Shown here: positions 53,998 to 62,532 of the stretch, one piece after another
Numbering within the stretch: the first letter of the stretch is position 1
How the letters are laid out: each line of letters begins with the position of its first letter
Assembly (NCBI RefSeq): GCF_021261325.1
Contig: NZ_JAJSBI010000003.1
Coordinates: 186,001 to 250,000, forward strand
Source of the DNA: Streptomyces guryensis
GTDB lineage: Bacteria; Actinomycetota; Actinomycetes; Streptomycetales; Streptomycetaceae
DNA: 64,000 bases
Direction: 5' to 3'
Translations under genes and position numbers: made by a program
The notes under the pieces: generated by a model
Databases searched by the model: none
Told to the model about the DNA's origin: nothing
The model's input: the letters and a program-made list of their open reading frames with translations, nothing else

Positions 53998-54408
53998 GTG
54001 ACCGAGAAGATCGCACTCACCCCCAAGACCCACACCACCCCGCCCGCGAAGTTCTCCCACGGCGTCAGGAAGGGCAACATCCTCCAGGTCGCCGGCCAGG
54101 TCGGCTTCCTGCCCGCCGAGGAGGGCAGGCCCCCCACACCCGCCGGCCCGACCCTGCGCGAACAGACCCTCCAGACCCTCGCCAACGTCAAGGCGATCCT
54201 GGAGGAGGGCGGCGCGAGCTGGGACGACGTGATGATGATCCGTGTCTATCTCGCGGACGTCGACCACTTCGCCGAGATGAACGGCATCTACAACACCTAT
54301 TTCGAGGAGCAGGGCCTCACCCAGCCGCCCGCCGCGCGCACGACGGTCTACGTCGGTCTGCCCGCGGGTCTCCTCATCGAGATCGACGCGTTGGCCGTTC
54401 TGGGCTGA
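53998..54408 (+). CDS. RidA-family enamine/imine deaminase
   Basis: RidA proteins hydrolyse reactive enamines and imines such as 2-aminoacrylate released by PLP dehydratases. The 136-aa protein has GNILQVAGQVGF, TLANVKAILEEGGASWDDVMMIRVYLAD and the C-terminal PPAARTTVYVGLPAGLLIEIDALA. The Arg in ARTTVYV fits the conserved substrate-binding arginine. GTG 53998 follows AAGGACAGCCC. Being in a cluster with a D-serine-dehydratase-like enzyme fits a clean-up role for its enamine product. Confidence 0.92.
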   Translation: MTEKIALTPKTHTTPPAKFSHGVRKGNILQVAGQVGFLPAEEGRPPTPAGPTLREQTLQTLANVKAILEEGGASWDDVMMIRVYLADVDHFAEMNGIYNTYFEEQGLTQPPAARTTVYVGLPAGLLIEIDALAVLG

Positions 54409-54442
54409 CACCCCCTCAACTCCCGCACACCGTAAGCACTCA

Positions 54443-54481
54443 CGGTACGGCGCCGCCCGTCATCCCCGGGACGCCGTACCG
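54443..54481 (+). terminator. Hairpin after the RidA gene
   Basis: Arms CGGTACGGCG and CGCCGTACCG form a 10-bp perfect stem with a 19-nt loop, 34 bp after the stop. Confidence 0.5.
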
Positions 54482-54614
54482 CGATACCCCCTGCCCGAAA
54501 GCCGTATGCGTAGAGGCAGGAACCAGCGGCCCCGCGAGGGGACCGCACCAATCGGCGTCACCGCTGGTTGGAATCCCCGCACCATAACGTTGTGGGGAGG
54601 AAGCCAAAACGAAG

Positions 54615-55217
54615 TTGGGGCTGGCTGTGCCCGGCACAGAGTTGTCAGCCATACTGCCCGCTGTGGAGCAGCGCATAGGATCGAGCAGCCAGCCCCTGAA
54701 GGGCGAGCCCGTGACCGGTGCCGGATTCGACCCGGCCTTCATTCCCGGGCTCACCCCACCCGTGTCCGAGGAACCGGAGGAGGTCGAGGCGGAAGACGCC
54801 GTGGCCGAGGACGAGGCCGACGGCGAGCACGTCGAGTCCGGGGACGCGGAGACCGAGGAGCCGGCCGCGGAGGACGAGGCCTCTGCGTACGACGGCGAGG
54901 ACTCTGCCGATGACGAGGAAGAGGCCCCCGAAGGCCCCGTCTTCGAGGCCTCCGACCGTCGCGCGAAGGTCGTCGCCGACCACAAGGGCGTCCGCCTCAC
55001 CCTGGACGACCAGGAGTGCGAGTTCCGCTGGGACGAGATCGGCGCCGTCGAGACGGAGTCCCCCCGCTTCGGCAAGCGTTTCACCATCACGGTCCACACC
55101 CCTGACCGCCGCTGGTACCCGATCGAGATCGAGGCGACGGCCAGGAGTCTCTTCACGGAGTGGGAAGAGCAGCTGGACGCGGTGCTGGACGCCTACTTCG
55201 ACGAGAACGCCGGCTAA
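54615..55217 (+). CDS. Acidic-linker conserved actinobacterial protein
   Basis: The 200-aa soluble protein has a short start, a 65-residue Glu/Asp/Ala-rich disordered stretch (about 45-115), and a compact C-terminal domain (about 118-198: KVVADHKGVRLTLDDQECEFRW, GKRFTITVHTPDRRWYPIEIEA) resembling a small PH-like barrel. I do not know its function. TTG 54615 has AGGAAG 11 nt upstream; GTG 54627 is an alternative. Confidence 0.7.
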   Translation: MGLAVPGTELSAILPAVEQRIGSSSQPLKGEPVTGAGFDPAFIPGLTPPVSEEPEEVEAEDAVAEDEADGEHVESGDAETEEPAAEDEASAYDGEDSADDEEEAPEGPVFEASDRRAKVVADHKGVRLTLDDQECEFRWDEIGAVETESPRFGKRFTITVHTPDRRWYPIEIEATARSLFTEWEEQLDAVLDAYFDENAG

Positions 55218-55839
55218 CCGCAGTACTGGTCGGCCTGGTCGGCGGGTGAGCAGTTGTTGGCCATGGTTGGCCGCCCTGTCTCTGGTATGGGTGAACGGGG
55301 CCGGTTCCCGGGATCATGAGACAGCGGGCGCCACCAGCGGGCCGATCTCGCTGAACGCGTCCGCATCGGAAAGGTCAGGGTCGAGGAGAACCGGCGGGCT
55401 GAGCGGGAAAAGACGCTCACCGCTGTGTGCTCGTCCCGCTGAGCCGGAGTCATGACCAGGGCCGGCGAGGACCAGTACCAGCTCTCTGTGCGCTGGTTGC
55501 TCGCCGCCCTCGCCGCCCTCGTCGGCCGAAGGCGTCGGCTTGTGGACACTGCTGGCGGTGGCCGAGACGGGTGCCGTCATCGTCATGTAATGGCATGGAC
55601 ACGTCAAGATGTGGCGGGTTGCGGAGTGTACGCGCAGCCGTCACCGCGGAGGCGCCCTCCGGCGAAGTGCACTCGCGGGTGTGACCTGAACGTGCATATA
55701 TGCCGATTACGGAGAAGAGTGATGTTCCGCTTCACTCAGGTTCGCCTAGCGATGTCTGCGCCGGTCGCGCTGGCCGGCCTGCTTTTCTGCTGGGGGCCCG
55801 GGGGCGGCCCCCGGAAAAATGCAGCAAGGGAGGCTGATC
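55218..55839. other. 622-bp region with no supported gene
   Basis: Several overlapping short frames exist on both strands but none has a convincing ribosome site plus product. Near 55790-55815 there is a G/C-rich hairpin of the interspersed-repeat kind (GGGGGCCCGGGGGCGGCCCC) just before the LAL regulator gene. It may be decayed sequence. Confidence 0.55.
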
Positions 55840-58275
55840 ATGGGCGGATCAGCGCCGCGACGGGACCGTCGCCTGCCGGTCGAGACCACCAGCTTCGTCG
55901 ACCGGCGCGGCGAACAGGCCGCGGGCCGCGAACTGCTCGCCAGGGCGCGCCTGGTCACGCTGACCGGACCGGGCGGCGTCGGCAAGACCCGGCTCGCCGT
56001 ACGGCTCGCGGCCCGCGTCGAACGGGCCTTCCCCGACGGTGTGCGCTTCGTGCACCTGGCCGGACTGCACGACCCGGCGCTCGTCCCCCTCGCCGCCGCC
56101 GAGGCCCTCGGCCTGCACGACCACTCCGCGCGGCCGCCGCTGGACGCCCTGGTCGAGCAGGTACGGGACCGGCGCCTGCTGCTGGTCCTGGACAACTGCG
56201 AACACCTGCTGCAGGCCTGCGCCGAACTTGCCGCCGCCCTGCTGCGCGGCACCACCGGCGTCCGGCTCCTCGCCACCAGCCGGCACCGCCTCGCGCTCAC
56301 CGAGGAACACCTCATGGAGGTGAGGCCGTTACCCGTCCCCGACCCGGACGGCGACCTGGGGGCCCGTCCGCAGACCCCCGCCTGCGCCGCGACGCCCGGA
56401 CAGGCGCTCACCGCCGCCGACGGCTACCCGGCCCTCGCCCTCTTCGCCGACCGCGCCGCCGCCGTGGTCCCCGGCTTCCGCATCACGGCCGACAACTGGG
56501 CCGCCGTGGCCCGCCTGTGCCGCCGCCTGGACGGACTCCCGCTCGCCATCGAGCTGGCCGCCGTACGCATGCGCGTCCTCGGCGTCGAACAGCTCCTGGA
56601 GCGCCTCGACGACCGCTACCGCCTCCTCACGGCCGGCAGCAGCGCGGCCCTGCCCCGCCACCAGACCCTGCGCGCCGCCGTCGACTGGAGCCACGAACTC
56701 TGCACCGGGCAGGAGCAGCTGGTGTGGGCGCGGGCCTCCGTCCTGTCCGGCGGCTTCGACCTGGAGACGGCGGAGGCGGTCTGCGCGGACGGCGAGCGAA
56801 GCGAGACGGGGGTCCCCCCGGCTGGAGGCCGGGCGTCCGTACGGCCGTACGACGTCCTGGAGGCCGTCGCGGGGCTGGTCGACAAGTCCGTGCTGGGCAG
56901 GGAGACGGGGCCGGACGGGGTGCGCTACCGGCTGCTGGACACACTGCGGCACTACGGCCTCGACCGGCTGCGGCAGCTGGAGGGGGAGGAGGACGCCACC
57001 CGGCGCCGTCAGCGCGACTGGATGCAGCGGCGGGCCGCGGACTGCGAACGCGCCTGGTTCGGGCCCGGGCAGCGGGAGATCGTCGCCCGGCTGCGGGCCG
57101 ACCAGGACGGCCTGCGCGCCGCCCTCGACTTCAGCCTCACCACCCCCGGCGAACGCCTCGCCGCGCTGCGCCTCGCGGGCACCCTGTGGTTCTACTGGCA
57201 CGCCTGCGGGGCACCCCGCGAGGGCCGCTACTGGATGGAACGGGCCCTGGACGCCAACCCCGAACCGACGGGTGAGCGGGCCCGTGGACTGTGGGTGGCC
57301 GGACTCCTCGCCGCCGCCACCCAGGACATGAGCGAAGGCCTGCGCCGCGCACGGGACGCCCACGCACTGGCCGAGCACCTCGGTGACAGGGCCGAGGCCG
57401 CGCACGCCGCATACGTCATCGGCGTCATCCGCCTGTTCGGCAACGAACTGCCGGCCGCCCTGGAGCACTTCGAGGCCACCGTCGCCCGCGGGCCCGTCCC
57501 CGGCCAGCACCTCAGCCTGCACGGCCTCGACCAGGTCGAACTCGCCTGCGCGCTGGGCTTCCTGGGCGAGGCCGACCGCGCCGTCGAGGTCTGCGAGCGC
57601 GCCCGCCGGCTGTGCGAGGAGCACGGCGAGGAGTGGGTGCGCTCGTATGTGCTGCGGATGCTGGCCCTCGCCCACACCGTGAAGGAGGACTGGACTGAGG
57701 CCGGACGGCACGCCCGCGAGGCGCTGCGCCTGAAACTCGCCGTGCACGACGTCACCGGCATCGCCCTCACCCTCGACCTGCTGGCCCACATCGCGGCCCG
57801 GGAGGGCACCCACGACCACGCGGCCGCGCTGCTCGGCGGCGCCGACCGCACCTGGGCCGACATCGACCGGGAGCGCTGGGGCTCAGCCGCCCTGGGCGCC
57901 ATCCGCCGCGGCAGCGGCGAGCGGGCGCTGGCCGCCCTGGGACGGGCCGGCTTCGAGCGGTCGTACGAGAAAGGAGGCGCCCTCGGTCTCGCGGAGCTCG
58001 TCGCGTACGCGACGGAGGGCAAAGAGCCCCAACACTCCACCGCCGCGGGGGAGATGAATGGCCGCCGCAGATCCCGGCCCGCGCAGTGCAGCACGCTCAC
58101 CCGCCGCGAGACCGAGGTCGCCGCACTCGTCGCCCAGGGCCTCGCCAACCAGCAGATCGCCGACCGGCTCTTCATCGCCCGCCGTACCGCCGAAGGCCAT
58201 GTCGAACGCATCCTCAGCAAACTCGGCTTCAGCAACCGCAGCCAGATCGCCGCCTGGGTGACCGCCCAGAACTGA
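55840..58275 (+). CDS. LuxR-family ATPase regulator (LAL-like) with short repeat insertion
   Basis: The 811-aa regulator has an N-terminal AAA/NB-ARC-type ATPase (Walker A GPGGVGKT 43-50, Walker B LLLVLDNCEH, GLPLAIELAAVR), a helical TPR-like middle and a C-terminal LuxR helix-turn-helix (LTRRETEVAALVAQGLANQQIADRLFIARRTAEGHVERIL, last 65 residues). Such proteins activate their targets after binding ATP and a ligand. Residues about 318-332 (GERSETGVPPAGGRA) come from a repeat-like DNA block. ATG 55840 is chosen because GGGAGG precedes it. The next genes encode MEDS and HATPase proteins. Confidence 0.88.
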   Translation: MGGSAPRRDRRLPVETTSFVDRRGEQAAGRELLARARLVTLTGPGGVGKTRLAVRLAARVERAFPDGVRFVHLAGLHDPALVPLAAAEALGLHDHSARPPLDALVEQVRDRRLLLVLDNCEHLLQACAELAAALLRGTTGVRLLATSRHRLALTEEHLMEVRPLPVPDPDGDLGARPQTPACAATPGQALTAADGYPALALFADRAAAVVPGFRITADNWAAVARLCRRLDGLPLAIELAAVRMRVLGVEQLLERLDDRYRLLTAGSSAALPRHQTLRAAVDWSHELCTGQEQLVWARASVLSGGFDLETAEAVCADGERSETGVPPAGGRASVRPYDVLEAVAGLVDKSVLGRETGPDGVRYRLLDTLRHYGLDRLRQLEGEEDATRRRQRDWMQRRAADCERAWFGPGQREIVARLRADQDGLRAALDFSLTTPGERLAALRLAGTLWFYWHACGAPREGRYWMERALDANPEPTGERARGLWVAGLLAAATQDMSEGLRRARDAHALAEHLGDRAEAAHAAYVIGVIRLFGNELPAALEHFEATVARGPVPGQHLSLHGLDQVELACALGFLGEADRAVEVCERARRLCEEHGEEWVRSYVLRMLALAHTVKEDWTEAGRHAREALRLKLAVHDVTGIALTLDLLAHIAAREGTHDHAAALLGGADRTWADIDRERWGSAALGAIRRGSGERALAALGRAGFERSYEKGGALGLAELVAYATEGKEPQHSTAAGEMNGRRRSRPAQCSTLTRRETEVAALVAQGLANQQIADRLFIARRTAEGHVERILSKLGFSNRSQIAAWVTAQN
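56791..56833. repeat. Short interspersed-repeat-like block inside the LAL regulator gene
   Basis: The segment GGCGAGCGAAGCGAGACGGG through GGCTGGAGGCCGGG resembles a Streptomyces repeat known to me from intergenic DNA. It is in frame and interrupts the AVCAD...RPYDVLEAVAGLVDKS pattern. Family recognition is from memory. Confidence 0.5.
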
Positions 58276-58327
58276 GCCCCGTCCAGGCTCCCCTCCAGGA
58301 CCTCCACGCCCCCCAGAGAGGAGAACC

Positions 58328-59239
58328 ATGACCAGCACACATCACGGCCCCACCCCCACCCCGTTCGACCACCGCATGGCCGTGTACGGCGCGGACGACG
58401 AGTTCGTGGCCGCCGCGCTGCCGTTCCTCGTCGAAGGCCTCGGCGCCCCCGGCGAACCCCCGCCGGTGGCCATCGCCGCCCCCGACAAGCTGGACCTGCT
58501 GCGCGACGCCCTCGGCGGTGACGCGTCGAGCGTCACCTTCGTCCCCCACACCGAGTGGTACACCGGCTCGGCCGCCAACGCCGTGGCCCAGGGCGCCGGT
58601 TACCTCGCGGCGCACGCAGGCCCCGGCGGCCGTATCCACCTCCTCATGGAACCCGTGTGGAACGGCCGCGCAGGACGCTCCGTCCGGGAGACCACCGAGT
58701 GGATCCGCTACGAGGCCCTCGCCAACCTCCTCTTCGCCCCGCTGGCGACGACGGCCCTGTGCGCCTACGACACCCGCACCGCCGGCGCGGCCATCATCGA
58801 GGCGGCCCGCCGCGCCCACCCGGACACCGCCGTCTACGAGGACCCGGTCCGTCTCACGGCCGAACTGGACTCCGTACCGCTGTCGTTGCCCCCGGCCGCC
58901 GCGGAACCGCTCGCACGGCCGTACCCGGAGGCCGTTCGCGCGGGGGCCGCCGCCCGTGGACTGGCGCCCGCGGACGCGGAGTTGTTCGCCGAGGCGGTCA
59001 CCGCTGCGGCCACCGCCCTCGGCTCCGTGACCGACGCCCTGATGTGGGGCCGGGCGCCCGCCTGCGTCTGCGAACTCCGCGCGCCGCATCGCCTCGACGA
59101 TCCGCTGGCCGGCTTCGTCCCCCCGCCCACCCCCGAACTGGAACCGGACCAGGGCCTCTGGTTCACCCGACAGGTGTGCGCCTACGTCGACGTCCGTGAC
59201 GAGGGAGCGGGGACGACCGTACGGCTGCAGTACGGGTAA
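58328..59239 (+). CDS. MEDS-domain anti-sigma/anti-anti-sigma regulatory protein
   Basis: The 303-aa protein starts with a MEDS sensory domain (about 15-180: HRMAVYGADDEFVAAALPFLVEGL, VTFVPHTEWYTG, ANLLFAPLATTALCAYDTRTAG). It ends with a degenerate HATPase-like part in which RLDDPLAGFVPPP and DQGLWFTRQVCAYVDVRD replace the usual G boxes, so ATP binding is doubtful. This pairing is common in Streptomyces partner-switching systems. AGAGGAG precedes ATG 58328, 52 bp after the LAL regulator, suggesting one transcript. Confidence 0.85.
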   Translation: MTSTHHGPTPTPFDHRMAVYGADDEFVAAALPFLVEGLGAPGEPPPVAIAAPDKLDLLRDALGGDASSVTFVPHTEWYTGSAANAVAQGAGYLAAHAGPGGRIHLLMEPVWNGRAGRSVRETTEWIRYEALANLLFAPLATTALCAYDTRTAGAAIIEAARRAHPDTAVYEDPVRLTAELDSVPLSLPPAAAEPLARPYPEAVRAGAAARGLAPADAELFAEAVTAAATALGSVTDALMWGRAPACVCELRAPHRLDDPLAGFVPPPTPELEPDQGLWFTRQVCAYVDVRDEGAGTTVRLQYG

Positions 59240-59316
59240 CCGCTTGCCCGTACGCAGGTATGGAAACAGGTAGTCCTCCCCGTTTGCCGCGGCGCCGGGG
59301 AGGACACTCTGAAACC

Positions 59317-59799
59317 ATGCTGGATCTCTCCGGGACCCCCCACCCGGACTCGGACCCTCAATTCGCCGCTTACCCCCAGCCGCCCTTGCGGGCAGGTCAT
59401 TCGAGCGTGGAGTACGATCCGCGCCCGACGGCCGTCCGCGAGGCCCGTGCGGAGGTCCGAAGGCAGCTGGAGGTGTGGGGGCTGACGGACCGGGACGACC
59501 TGGTGGACGTCGCCGAACTCCTCGTCAGCGAGCTGGCCACCAACGCCCTGCTGCACGCCGCGAGCCGTTTCCGGCTCACGCTGTCCGCCGCGCACGGCGT
59601 CCTGCGCTGCGAGGTGCGGGACGGCGGCCGGCGCACTCCGCAGGTGCTGGAGGCGGGCGCCTCGGAGAGCGGTCGCGGAATGTTCCTGGTGAACGCGCTT
59701 GCCGGACGCTGGGGCTGCCACCAGGACGGGCAGGGCAAGACGGTCTGGTTCGAACTCGGCACCTGCAAGGCGGACGGCTGCGGCCAGCGGGACCCGTAG
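59317..59799 (+). CDS. HATPase (RsbW-like) regulatory kinase
   Basis: The 160-aa protein has an RsbW/SpoIIAB-type ATPase fold: AELLVSELATNALLHA (N box), CEVRDGGRR (G1, weaker than the usual DxGxG) and GRGMFLVNALAGRWG (G2). Such proteins bind a sigma factor or phosphorylate an anti-anti-sigma. GGGAGGA lies 14-20 nt before ATG 59317; ATG 59260 is an alternative. It follows the MEDS gene, forming a likely partner-switching pair with no sigma gene beside it. Confidence 0.85.
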   Translation: MLDLSGTPHPDSDPQFAAYPQPPLRAGHSSVEYDPRPTAVREARAEVRRQLEVWGLTDRDDLVDVAELLVSELATNALLHAASRFRLTLSAAHGVLRCEVRDGGRRTPQVLEAGASESGRGMFLVNALAGRWGCHQDGQGKTVWFELGTCKADGCGQRDP

Positions 59800-59859
59800 G
59801 GGCAGGCCGCGCAGGCCGCCCTCTTGTCATTACCGTCTCTTTGCGGTTTGTTGACCTTC

Positions 59860-61182
59860 GTGGCGGACACCACGGGACACCCCACTGACACCGAGGCCCC
59901 ATCCGACACGAACCGGATCCCCCGCAAATCCAGTTGGCGCCACATCGGCCCAGGAATCGTCGTGGCCGCCACCGGGGTCGGCGCCGGTGACCTCGTGGCC
60001 ACGCTCATCGCGGGCAGCAACTTCGGCTACACCCTGCTCTGGGCCGCGGTCCTCGGCTGCCTGGTGAAGATCTCGCTCGCCGAGGCGGCCGGCCGCTGGC
60101 ATCTGTCCACCGGGCGCACGCTGTTCGACGGCTGGGCGAGCCTCGGCCGCTGGACGACGTACTTCTTCGTCGTCTACGCGGTGATCTGGGGCTTCGTCTA
60201 CGGCGCCGCGGCGATGTCGTCGAGCGCGCTCCCGCTCCAGGCGCTCTTCCCGGACCTGCTGGACCTGAAGGGCTGGGGCATCGTCTGCGGCCTGGTCGGC
60301 CTGGTCTTCGTCTGGTTCAACAAGTACGAGGTCTTCGAGAAGGTCATGACGGTCCTGGTGGGCGTCATGTTCGTGGTGACGGTGTACCTGGCCATCAGGG
60401 TCACGCCGAACCTGCCGCACGCGCTGGCGGGCCTGCTCCCGGTCCTCCCGGACGAGAAGGACTCGATCCTCAACACCCTGGGCCTGATCGGCGGCGTCGG
60501 CGGCACCATCACCCTCGCCGCGTACGGCTACTGGGTCAATGCCAAGGGCTGGACGAACACCGGCTGGATGAAGGTGATGCGGCTGGACAACCGCGTCGCG
60601 TACGCCACCACGGGCGTCTTCGTCGTCGCCATGCTCTTCGTCGGCGCCGAACTGCTCCACTCCGCGAACGTGGCCATCGCCGGCGGCGACAAGGGCCTGA
60701 TCCAGCTCAGCGACATCCTGGCGAAGGAGTACGGCTCGGGGACGGCGAAGTTCTTCCTGATCGGCTTCTTCGCGACGTCCTTCACCTCGCTGATCGGCGT
60801 GTGGCACGGCGTGAGCCTGATGTTCGCGGACTTCGTGGCCCGGTACCGGGGTCGCGCGGCAGCGAGCGGCGAGGAGGTCGCCTCGGGGGAGCGGGAACGC
60901 TCCTGGCCCTTCCGCGCGTACCTGCTGTGGCTGACCTTCCCGCCGATCGTCCTGCTCTTCCAGGGCCAGCCCTTCCGCCTGATCATCCTCTACGGCGTCC
61001 TGGGTGCGGCGTTCCTCCCCTTCCTCGCCCTGACCCTGATCTGGCTCCTCAACTCCGTCCGCACCCCCCGCGAGTGGCGCAACGGTCCGCTGAGCAACGC
61101 GATGCTGGCCCTCGCGGGGCTGCTGTTCCTGATCCTGTGTGTGAAGCAGGTCTGGGACCAGCCGTGGGGGGAGTTCCTCTGA
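59860..61182 (+). CDS. Nramp-related metal transporter lacking the classical metal motifs
   Basis: The 440-aa protein has 11 predicted helices and an Nramp-type fold (IGPGIVVAATGVGAGDLVATLIAG at helix 1). Classical Nramp proteins have DPGN in helix 1 and MPH in helix 6. Here helix 1 reads GVGAGDLVA and helix 6 GLIGGVGGTITLAAYGYW, so both metal-binding motifs are missing. It belongs to a divergent branch whose substrate may differ from Mn2+ or Fe2+. GTG 59860 is chosen; no good ribosome site, so the start is uncertain. Confidence 0.85.
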   Translation: MADTTGHPTDTEAPSDTNRIPRKSSWRHIGPGIVVAATGVGAGDLVATLIAGSNFGYTLLWAAVLGCLVKISLAEAAGRWHLSTGRTLFDGWASLGRWTTYFFVVYAVIWGFVYGAAAMSSSALPLQALFPDLLDLKGWGIVCGLVGLVFVWFNKYEVFEKVMTVLVGVMFVVTVYLAIRVTPNLPHALAGLLPVLPDEKDSILNTLGLIGGVGGTITLAAYGYWVNAKGWTNTGWMKVMRLDNRVAYATTGVFVVAMLFVGAELLHSANVAIAGGDKGLIQLSDILAKEYGSGTAKFFLIGFFATSFTSLIGVWHGVSLMFADFVARYRGRAAASGEEVASGERERSWPFRAYLLWLTFPPIVLLFQGQPFRLIILYGVLGAAFLPFLALTLIWLLNSVRTPREWRNGPLSNAMLALAGLLFLILCVKQVWDQPWGEFL

Positions 61183-61206
61183 GGCCGTCAAAGTCGCCGA
61201 GCACCC

Positions 61207-62457
61207 TCAGAGCCACCACTTCGGGCTGAGCGCGATCTCGCGGAGTTGTCCCATGGTCAGCGCGGGGGTCTTGCGGGTCGCGTCCTCGTTCGGGGCGCCG
61301 GAGTTCAGCTCGCCGATCACCACCCGCCTGCCGTCGGTCCGGATGGTGTCGACGGTCCACATCACGGCTCCGGCGCCGCCCTTCTCACTCGGGACCTGGT
61401 GCGTCGCGACCTTCGTCCCGTCGGCCAGCACCTCCGCGTCGGAGCCGAAGAGGTCGCCCTCGGCGTCCGACATGTCGGCCTGGACGTTGACCTGGACGAA
61501 GTTCTTGCCCTTGCCGTCGTCGAGGACGAGGTAGCCGTATCCGGAGTCGTCACCGCTGTCTTCGGACACCTTGAAAACCCCCTTCGGCAACAGTGAACTG
61601 AGGGTCGGGGCGATCGCCACGGAGTCGGCCGTCGCGGTCGGCTGCGGGGCCGGCTTGTGCGTGTCCGGCGGCATCGCGTCGATGGCGTCCCGCCAGGCAC
61701 CGGCGGCGGCGAGCTTCCTCAACTGCGCTGCGGACAGCGGTGGTTCGGCCCGGCTGATCGGCGCGCCCTTCTCGGCCGCCGCGTTCCACTCACTCACGCT
61801 GACGTGGTGGCCCTCCGGCGTGACGAGCTCGGCGCTCCACCACTTGGTGTCCACCCGTCGGTCCGGATACTCGTAGCCCTGCAGCACCATGACCACCGAG
61901 CCGCCCGTGAGCCGGGTCGTGCTGCAGGCGTCGTAGTGGACGAACACCTTCCGCGGGCACTCGGTGGTCGCGCGCGCCTCGTCACTCCCCGGCTCGACCC
62001 GCCCCAGGCCGACGCTGATGGCCGCCGCGCCCTTTCCGTCGTCGTACACGAGTTGCACGTACGGCCCCGGCCGGTCGTTCGTCCCGCGTGCCTCCGCCTT
62101 GCTGAACCTGCCTTTGGGAAGCAGACCTTCGAGGGTGCGGATCATCTGGTCGCCGGAGACGGGCGAGGGGGTGGGTGCGGCGGTGGCGGTGTGTCTGCCG
62201 GTGCCGACCGAGGCTCCGTCCCGGTGGGCCGACGATCCGGTGCCGGGCCCCAGCAACGCGCCGCCCACGCCGACCAGGGCGAGCGAGGCGACCCCGCCCG
62301 CGACGGCGGCCCGCCGCCGCAGCAGCAGGCGCCGCCGCCCCCGCAGTTCACCGGCGGTGACGAGCGCGAGCCGGTCGGTGTCGAAGGCGTCGACGGCCTG
62401 CCGCAGATCGGCTGAGAGCCGTTCCTCGAAGGGAGTGCCGTGCTGGTCGAAGGGCAT
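61207..62457 (-). CDS. Membrane protein encoded with the SigE-family sigma factor (possible anti-sigma)
   Basis: The 416-aa protein has a cytoplasmic start (FEERLSADLRQAVDAFDTDRLALVTAGELRGRRRLLLRR), one membrane helix (about 50-70) and two similar extracytoplasmic domains (around 104-245 and 285-415, each beginning LLPKGRF or LLPKGVF). That repeat shows an internal duplication. The gene follows a sigma-factor gene by 75 bp in the same direction, so it is a candidate anti-sigma that senses the outside. Confidence 0.78.
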   Translation of the reverse strand: MPFDQHGTPFEERLSADLRQAVDAFDTDRLALVTAGELRGRRRLLLRRRAAVAGGVASLALVGVGGALLGPGTGSSAHRDGASVGTGRHTATAAPTPSPVSGDQMIRTLEGLLPKGRFSKAEARGTNDRPGPYVQLVYDDGKGAAAISVGLGRVEPGSDEARATTECPRKVFVHYDACSTTRLTGGSVVMVLQGYEYPDRRVDTKWWSAELVTPEGHHVSVSEWNAAAEKGAPISRAEPPLSAAQLRKLAAAGAWRDAIDAMPPDTHKPAPQPTATADSVAIAPTLSSLLPKGVFKVSEDSGDDSGYGYLVLDDGKGKNFVQVNVQADMSDAEGDLFGSDAEVLADGTKVATHQVPSEKGGAGAVMWTVDTIRTDGRRVVIGELNSGAPNEDATRKTPALTMGQLREIALSPKWWL

Positions 62458-62532
62458 GACGGACCACCGTTTCGCGAAGAGGATGAAGAAGAGGATGAAG
62501 AGGGCGGCTGCACAGGGCGGTACAGGTGCCGT

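Noticed and set aside
55314..55607. 97-codon minus-strand frame in the gap before the LAL regulator
   Set aside because: No clear ribosome site or domain; Pro/Ser/Ala-rich composition is what random GC-rich frames give.
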